A DNA stretch of 15,680 nt, from contig JAFGOU010000256.1 of NCBI GenBank assembly GCA_016926315.1, positions 1 to 15,680 on the forward strand, given 5' to 3'. The translations under genes and the position numbers were made by a program. Positions 13,373 through 15,680 of this stretch are shown piece by piece. The notes below the pieces were generated by a model. That model did no database searches. It was not told the origin of the DNA and worked only from the letters and a program-made list of their open reading frames with translations. Each line of letters opens with the position of its first letter. Positions within the stretch are counted from its first letter, which is position 1. The DNA comes from Chitinispirillaceae bacterium. Lineage in GTDB: Bacteria > Fibrobacterota > Chitinivibrionia > Chitinivibrionales > Chitinispirillaceae.

Positions 13373-14467
13373 ATGAAAACCACCATCATTACCCTCGGCA
13401 CGCTGGCTGTTTGCCTGCTTTCACTACCGTTTAACGCCTCCGCGGACAAATTGCCCGACGGCTACGCACTGATCAAGAGCATCCAGTCTCCCCAGGATCT
13501 TCTGTTTCCCTTTTTTCCGAAGAAATACTGCGTTCCGGTCACGCTTTCCGGAAAAATCGCCGAGGAGATGAAAGGCGCGCTCGACAGCCTCAAGCTTGAA
13601 CAACCCCGCTATAATGAACGATTCAATGGAAAAGCCTTTGACCTCGTGCTTGAGAATGAAGGATACTCATCAAAAACCCGCGAGCTCCTGAGCGGTATCA
13701 TGAATCCCGTGGAGCTGATTGATATCGTCGTATCATCGGTCGTAAAATACCGTGAAGCAGCGAAATTCTCCGAAATCATGCGGGAAACAAACGTTCTGCG
13801 CGATACCTGTACCTACGCGCACGAAGCGGCCTATACGCTTTCCCTTGCGCCGAAAGGCGAACGTTTTTCCTATTCATATCAGGACATGGGCTCGATCGTT
13901 CATGAAAGCTGGCTGAGCATGCTGACCCTCACCATCGACGCCAAAACACGGCTTGTCTACGAACTCTCCACCATACGCCATTCACGCACTTACGGCGCCG
14001 GCTCCGAAAAACCGGCTCCGGACATCATGAAAGCACGGTATCTCTTTGTCTACGAGAACCGCGACGGCCTTCAGCTTCCGCACCGTCTCACCGTCTATTT
14101 CAACAACGCCGAAGTGCTCAAGCTCCAGGCGTCCTACCGCAAACAGGGCAAACATTTTCTTTTTGACAACAAGGAGATCTGCACCTCCATCGACGGGAAA
14201 CCGGCCTGTCTAAACGTAAGCTACGGCGAGTACGCTTTCAAGGCGTGCGATACCGACGCCGCAACGGGCCCGGCACGGGGCAAAAAATACTCGCAGCGGC
14301 TCGAAAAAGCGGCCGCGCTCTCCCAGGAGGCAATGGATAAGATCCGCAAAGGCAGGATTTCCGAAGCCATCCGGACCTTGCAGAAGCTCGTCGATCAGTA
14401 CGGAGATACCCCGCAGGCGATAGAGGCGAAAAGGCTCCTGAGCCAATTACCCGGGGAGTTGCAGTAG
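13373..14467 (+). CDS. Exported protein of unknown function with TPR-like C-terminus
   Basis: A 364-residue protein with a clear Sec signal peptide: basic start, hydrophobic LGTLAVCLLSLPF, and cleavage expected after the ASA at 22-24. The mature part is unrecognised. Its middle (about residues 140-265) has beta-rich stretches such as LTIDAKTRLVYELSTI and LPHRLTVYFNNAEVLKLQAS, loosely reminiscent of LolA/outer-membrane lipoprotein-sorting folds. That is a weak resemblance, not an assignment. The last ~40 residues (IRKGRISEAIRTLQKLVDQYG, then AIEAKRLLSQL) look like a tetratricopeptide-type repeat. ATG 13373 is 2 bp after the hisB stop and lacks a well-placed ribosome binding site, so coupling to hisB is likely. 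The product is probably periplasmic or outer-membrane associated. Confidence 0.75.
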   Translation: MKTTIITLGTLAVCLLSLPFNASADKLPDGYALIKSIQSPQDLLFPFFPKKYCVPVTLSGKIAEEMKGALDSLKLEQPRYNERFNGKAFDLVLENEGYSSKTRELLSGIMNPVELIDIVVSSVVKYREAAKFSEIMRETNVLRDTCTYAHEAAYTLSLAPKGERFSYSYQDMGSIVHESWLSMLTLTIDAKTRLVYELSTIRHSRTYGAGSEKPAPDIMKARYLFVYENRDGLQLPHRLTVYFNNAEVLKLQASYRKQGKHFLFDNKEICTSIDGKPACLNVSYGEYAFKACDTDAATGPARGKKYSQRLEKAAALSQEAMDKIRKGRISEAIRTLQKLVDQYGDTPQAIEAKRLLSQLPGELQ

Positions 14468-14517
14468 GCGCATTATATTTTACTGGTATGACGGTTACCG
14501 ACAGGGCAGGAGGAATT

Positions 14518-15183
14518 ATGGCGCCGAGGAGTTTTATTGTCATTGTTACGGCACTGTGTCTCGCCGTTATCGGCTGTGGACAAAAACAAAAACCCGCAAC
14601 GCAGACGGCCGCCGACATTCAGGCTGCCGTCCCGGAAAAAACCGATACCGCCGACGTATTCAATGAATTTTACAGCGAAACGAAAGAACCCGAAAAAAAA
14701 ATCGATCCCACGTTTTCATTGAATGAACCGGAATCCTTTATTCCGGCATTCACCCCCGGAGGGGCATATATAACCCAGGTCGCGAGCATGGTGTCACGAC
14801 ACCTTGCCGACGAACTGGCAACGGAACTCAGGGAAAAAGGGTATCCGGCCTACGTGAGCGAAGTGGAGAACCCCCGACCCGATCTTCAGGGCACCTATTA
14901 TCGCGTCCGTATCGGCAGGTTTGCCTCCATTTCAGACGCCAGAACGTTCGGCGAAAACGTTCTCAAACCGGCGAATTATGATTTCTGGGTCGACCGGAAG
15001 TCAAATGACCAGGCGGCACCGGAGAGCCGGTCAATGCAGACCGGCCATACACCGGCACCAGAATCAGAACCGGTACCGGTACAACAAAAAGCGGTGACCG
15101 CACCGCAGAGCCAGGAAACGAACACGATACCTTCCAATGACTGGGGTTCTTCCGGCTGGCAGGACAATTCCGGCACCTGGTGA
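14518..15183 (+). CDS. SPOR-domain lipoprotein
   Basis: A 221-residue predicted lipoprotein. The N-terminus has a hydrophobic signal ending in the lipobox AVIGC, with lipidated Cys20. A low-complexity, charged linker follows. A SPOR domain occupies about residues 82-160 (AYITQVASMVSRHLADELATEL, then GTYYRVRIGRFASISDARTF). SPOR domains bind peptidoglycan strands lacking stem peptides, often at division sites. After the domain comes an unusual Pro/Gln/Ser-rich tail of about 60 residues ending in WGSSGWQDNSGTW. ATG 14518 is chosen for AGGAGG (14508-14513) four bases upstream; an earlier in-frame start at 14488 would put the signal sequence inside the protein. The next gene, rimO, starts at or just after its stop codon. 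Confidence 0.88.
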   Translation: MAPRSFIVIVTALCLAVIGCGQKQKPATQTAADIQAAVPEKTDTADVFNEFYSETKEPEKKIDPTFSLNEPESFIPAFTPGGAYITQVASMVSRHLADELATELREKGYPAYVSEVENPRPDLQGTYYRVRIGRFASISDARTFGENVLKPANYDFWVDRKSNDQAAPESRSMQTGHTPAPESEPVPVQQKAVTAPQSQETNTIPSNDWGSSGWQDNSGTW

Positions 15184-15194
15184 ACCGTTACCCC

Positions 15195-15680
15195 ATGCCG
15201 GTGGTCGCACTCCACAATCTCGGCTGTTCGAAAAACCAGGTCGACGGCGAACGGATCCTGCACCTGTACAAACAGGCCGGCTATGTGATATCCAACGATT
15301 TCTCCGCTGCCGATGTCCTCGTCGTCAATACCTGCGCCTTTATCCGCGAAGCCCAGGAGGAGGCGATCAACGCGATCCTTGAACTCGCCTCATTCAAAAA
15401 AACCGGCCGCTGCACGACGCTGGTGGTCGCCGGCTGTTTCTCGGAACGGTTCAGGATCGAGGCTCACGGCAAATTCCCTGAAGTCGACCTGTGGATCGGC
15501 GTTCATGACGGTGAAACCGTACTCCGCCAGAAGCTTCATCCGCAGGACTCCCCGGCATTCGCCCGCGAACTTTCCCCGCCCATGCACACCCAGCACCTCA
15601 AAATAGCCGAGGGGTGCTCACATGGCTGCACCTACTGTGCCATACCCGCCATCCGCGGGCCCTATAAAAGCCGTGAGGTA
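15195..15680 (+). CDS. rimO: Ribosomal protein uS12 methylthiotransferase RimO, N-terminal part
   Basis: RimO is a radical-SAM iron-sulphur enzyme that methylthiolates an aspartate of ribosomal protein S12. The 162 residues in the window hold the UPF0004 domain with its three cluster cysteines (LGCSKNQVDGE, Cys11; NTCAFI, Cys47; AGCFSER, Cys81). The radical-SAM motif EGCSHGCTYCAIPAIRGP follows (Cys141, 145, 148). IPAIRGPYKSR favours RimO over MiaB. The frame runs off the right edge; the rest of the radical-SAM domain and the TRAM domain are missing. ATG 15195 is given as the start. GTG 15180 is an in-frame alternative that overlaps the SPOR gene's TGA as GTGA and adds five residues. Either way it is coupled to the upstream lipoprotein gene. 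Confidence 0.93.
   Translation, partial: MPVVALHNLGCSKNQVDGERILHLYKQAGYVISNDFSAADVLVVNTCAFIREAQEEAINAILELASFKKTGRCTTLVVAGCFSERFRIEAHGKFPEVDLWIGVHDGETVLRQKLHPQDSPAFARELSPPMHTQHLKIAEGCSHGCTYCAIPAIRGPYKSREV

Noticed and set aside
15055..15085. Short CCGGTA-type direct repeats in the SPOR lipoprotein tail
   Set aside because: Only two to three degenerate copies inside coding sequence, explained by the Pro/Glu/Val-rich tail.
1..15680. CRISPR arrays, insertion sequences, prophage, toxin-antitoxin or other defence genes
   Set aside because: I looked for regular repeats, transposase or nuclease motifs and small paired genes; none was found. The two small membrane genes do not resemble known toxins closely enough to claim this.

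Overview
The window is a gene-dense, moderately GC-rich piece of a bacterial chromosome from a diderm (Gram-negative) organism. The evidence for an outer membrane is indirect: a lipoprotein with a SPOR domain, several exported proteins, and an O-antigen-like sugar locus. Protein-family clues (an aconitase of the compact 'putative/Aquifex' type, a eukaryote-type NADP isocitrate dehydrogenase, a signal-peptide-bearing Pcm) do not fix the phylum. Spirochaetota or a Desulfobacterota-like lineage would both fit, but that is a weak inference. I saw no rRNA, tRNA, CRISPR array, insertion sequence or phage gene.

Layout. (1) 1-3458, plus strand: the C-terminal two thirds of an aconitase, an NADP-isocitrate dehydrogenase and an apparently exported protein-L-isoaspartate methyltransferase. 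The block is closed by a strong hairpin terminator at 3464-3492. The first two genes are consecutive TCA-cycle steps. (2) 3478-10523: a polyprenyl-phosphate/amino-sugar glycosylation locus in several transcription units. On the minus strand a GT-C membrane glycosyltransferase is followed by a DUF368/PopT-type undecaprenyl-phosphate translocase. On the plus strand lies a SAM methyltransferase. On the minus strand again come a WxcM/FdtA-type sugar 3,4-ketoisomerase, a DegT-family sugar aminotransferase and an ArnC/GtrB-type GT2 with a C-terminal membrane pair, all three overlapping. A soluble GT2-like enzyme follows on the plus strand. (3) 10537-11504: a 70-residue membrane/coiled-coil protein and a divergent unrecognised protein of about 170 residues, ended by tandem hairpins. 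(4) 11566-15680, plus strand: a 44-residue membrane protein overlapping hisC, then hisB, an unrecognised exported protein, a SPOR-domain lipoprotein and the start of rimO, nearly all tightly packed.

How they may work together: the FdtA-like and FdtB-like enzymes would make a dTDP-3-amino-3,6-dideoxyhexose from dTDP-4-keto-6-deoxyglucose (RmlA/RmlB are not in the window). The ArnC/GtrB-like enzyme could load a sugar onto undecaprenyl phosphate, the GT-C enzyme could transfer it on the periplasmic side, and the PopT-like protein could return the spent carrier. The methyltransferase might decorate the sugar. This chain is an inference from family membership and gene order. It is the most interesting hypothesis in the window.
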